A stretch of 14,083 bases of DNA from Alphaproteobacteria bacterium (GTDB taxonomy: Bacteria; Pseudomonadota; Alphaproteobacteria; Micavibrionales; SZUA-601): positions 1 to 14,083 of the forward strand of contig QKJH01000177.1 in assembly GCA_003250865.1 (NCBI GenBank), given 5' to 3'. Positions within the stretch are counted from its first letter, which is position 1. The number at the start of each line of letters is the position of its first letter. Positions 12,854 through 14,083 of this stretch are shown here, piece after piece. The notes under the pieces are model-generated. The model had not been told where the DNA came from and ran no database searches. It was given only the letters and a program-made list of their open reading frames with translations. The translations under genes and the position numbers were made by a program.

Positions 12854-12935
12854 TAATAGTGCAGGTTTCCGAGTACATTAACCGTATAATAACCGTACCT
12901 ACTCATTGACCCTTTACAGATATACGAGGTTTAAC

Positions 12936-13421
12936 ATGTTTAAAAAAATCACTACGCTTGCTCTTGCAGCTCTTTTCGTTGTTTCGTGCGCCAATCAATC
13001 CGGCACACAGCCAAACGTTACCAAACGTGATGTCGGGGCACTTTCCGGTGCGGTTATCGGCGGTGTTCTCGGCTCGAGAGTTGGCGGCGGTAGCGGCCAG
13101 TTGTGGGCAACGGGTGCCGGTGCTGTGGTTGGCGCTTTGATTGGGTCGGAAATTGGCCAATCTTTGGATAAAGCCGACCAAATGTACGCCGAACGCGCAT
13201 TTCAAACAGCCCATACCGCTCCGCTTGGCGAAACCATTTCCTGGAACAATCCGGAATCAAGCCACCGCGGTTCATTCACACCGGTTCGTGAAGGACGCAC
13301 CGTTCAAAGCAACCTACCGTGTCGTGAATACGAAACAACCATTTACATCGACGGCCGCGCCGAAACAGGCACCGGAACCGCCTGTCAACAATCTGACGGT
13401 CGTTGGGAAATCGTCCAATAA
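12936..13421 (+). CDS. glycine-zipper outer-membrane lipoprotein, Rickettsia 17 kDa surface antigen family
   Basis: This is a small lipoprotein (161 aa) of the family named for the 17 kDa antigen of Rickettsia. The signal peptide ends in the lipobox VVSC (Cys18, Ala at +2). Residues 34-76 form a glycine zipper (GAVIGGVLGSRVGGG, GAGAVVGALIGSEIG), which in this family inserts in or packs against the membrane. The C-terminal domain has ISWNNPES, PCREYETTIYIDG and ACQQSDGRWEIVQ, closely matching the antigen's WRNPDN, YCREYTQ and ACLQPDGQWQVV. Cys129 and Cys150 probably form a disulfide. The open frame extends to a TTG at 12906, but the ATG at 12936 puts the signal peptide at the N-terminus and has GAGG at 12926-12929. 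Function beyond envelope integrity is unknown. fabI follows 28 bp later with no terminator. Confidence 0.92.
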   Translation: MFKKITTLALAALFVVSCANQSGTQPNVTKRDVGALSGAVIGGVLGSRVGGGSGQLWATGAGAVVGALIGSEIGQSLDKADQMYAERAFQTAHTAPLGETISWNNPESSHRGSFTPVREGRTVQSNLPCREYETTIYIDGRAETGTGTACQQSDGRWEIVQ

Positions 13422-13449
13422 TTTTGAATAAAAAAGGAAAGTAAAAAAA

Positions 13450-14083
13450 ATGACATCAACAACGGGATTTATGCAAGGCAAACGCGGTCTTATCATGGGC
13501 GTTGCCAATGATCGCTCCATCGCATGGGGGATTGCAACGGCACTCCACGAACAAGGCGCTGAGCTTGCCTTTACCTATCAGGGGGATGCGCTTCTTAAAC
13601 GCGTGAAACCTCTGGCCGAGGGTATCGGCTCAACGTTGTTGATGCCTTGTGATGTTACGGATATGGATAGCATTGACGAAGCCTTTACCACACTTGAGAA
13701 AGAGTGGGGCAAAATCGATTTTATTGTGCACGCCATTGCCTATTCGGATAAAAGCGAACTGGATGGACGCTATATTGACACAACACGCGACAATTTCCTG
13801 CGCACAATGGACATTTCCGTCTTTTCTTTCACCGCTGTAGCCAAACGTGCCGCAGCGCTGATGAAAGAAGGCGGTTCCATGGTTACCCTTACCTATTATG
13901 GTGCCGAACAGGTTATGCCGCACTATAATGTTATGGGCGTTGCCAAAGCTGCTTTGGAAGCTTCGGTACGCTATCTGGCCGAAGATGTTGGTCGTGACGG
14001 CATCCGCGTTAATGCCATTTCAGCCGGCCCTATTAAAACATTGGCCGCCAGCGGCATCGGTGACTTCCGCTTCATCCTGAAAT
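13450..14083 (+). CDS. fabI: enoyl-[acyl-carrier-protein] reductase FabI (3' end outside window)
   Basis: This is the NADH-dependent reductase of the last step of the fatty-acid elongation cycle, a short-chain dehydrogenase fold. 211 of the usual 260-275 residues are in the window; the frame runs off the right edge. The cofactor motif is GVANDRSIAWGIA (17-29). The catalytic residues are Tyr149 (TYYG), Tyr159 (HYNVMGVAK) and Lys166, and INAISAGP-type sequence (NAISAGPIKTLAASG, 188-202) follows. The position of E. coli Gly93, whose substitution reduces triclosan binding, is Ala97 here (HAIAYS); relatives in the alphaproteobacteria can also carry Ala, so resistance cannot be inferred. The ATG is preceded by AGGAAA at 13435-13440, a slightly long spacing. 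Transcription probably continues from the lipoprotein gene 28 bp upstream. Confidence 0.95.
   Translation, partial: MTSTTGFMQGKRGLIMGVANDRSIAWGIATALHEQGAELAFTYQGDALLKRVKPLAEGIGSTLLMPCDVTDMDSIDEAFTTLEKEWGKIDFIVHAIAYSDKSELDGRYIDTTRDNFLRTMDISVFSFTAVAKRAAALMKEGGSMVTLTYYGAEQVMPHYNVMGVAKAALEASVRYLAEDVGRDGIRVNAISAGPIKTLAASGIGDFRFILK

Noticed and set aside
12906..12935. TTG-started extension of the 17 kDa-type lipoprotein
   Set aside because: The lipoprotein signal starts at ATG 12936, which has a GAGG ribosome site.
13732..13755. Ala at the triclosan-linked Gly93 position of FabI
   Set aside because: Family variation at this site in alphaproteobacteria is a likelier explanation than selected resistance; no claim is made.
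1..14083. Mobile element, CRISPR array, toxin-antitoxin pair, tRNA or rRNA
   Set aside because: None was seen: no transposase or integrase proteins, no regularly spaced repeats, no cloverleaf-like or rRNA-like sequence. The gene content is mainly housekeeping and envelope functions.

Overview
The window looks like chromosomal DNA of an alphaproteobacterium with moderate, slightly AT-leaning base composition. The main clues are a lipoprotein of the Rickettsia 17 kDa surface antigen family, an alphaproteobacterial-style FabI (HAIAYSDKSEL segment), an FAD hydroxylase with the ADAAHGIHPIAGQGLNLG signature, an ftsK-lolA neighbourhood, and a MipA/OmpV outer-membrane protein. I see no transposase, integrase, phage gene, CRISPR array, tRNA or rRNA. 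The species cannot be named from this sequence.

Layout, left to right. (1) Positions 1-3150 are mostly minus-strand: an unrecognised 446-residue protein with a long acidic N-terminal half, a periplasmic DsbG-like thiol-disulfide protein, and a BAX-inhibitor-1/YccA membrane protein. (2) At 3285-5579 a plus-strand Tas-type aldo/keto reductase converges, with a 3-bp gap, on a minus-strand UbiH-family FAD monooxygenase. (3) From 5679 to 9876 runs a plus-strand block: the DNA translocase FtsK, two tandem isochorismatase-family cysteine hydrolases, and the lipoprotein carrier LolA. A strong bidirectional terminator closes it. (4) From 9934 to 13421 envelope genes alternate in strand: a MipA/OmpV beta-barrel (-), an OmpA-domain lipoprotein (+), a FieF-like cation diffusion facilitator (-) and a glycine-zipper lipoprotein (+). 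(5) The window ends inside fabI (+).

The shared theme is the cell envelope and division: FtsK for chromosome segregation at the septum, LolA for lipoprotein delivery, two outer-membrane lipoproteins, a beta-barrel, a periplasmic disulfide protein, fatty-acid synthesis (FabI) and probably ubiquinone synthesis. This is mostly housekeeping content and I find no convincing undescribed multi-gene system. The best items for a second look are the tandem cysteine hydrolases lodged between ftsK and lolA (the second has His where the family has its catalytic Lys), the terminator-like hairpin inside the probable dsbG leader, and the unrecognised acidic protein.

Four starts were moved downstream of the longest open frame (ftsK, the second hydrolase, mipA, the 17 kDa lipoprotein), mostly because signal peptides, lipoboxes and Shine-Dalgarno sites fit the internal start better. 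lolA was moved by one codon. No stretch above 300 bases lacks a gene; the longest gaps are 10747-10976 and 12735-12935, and both carry promoter-like sequences.
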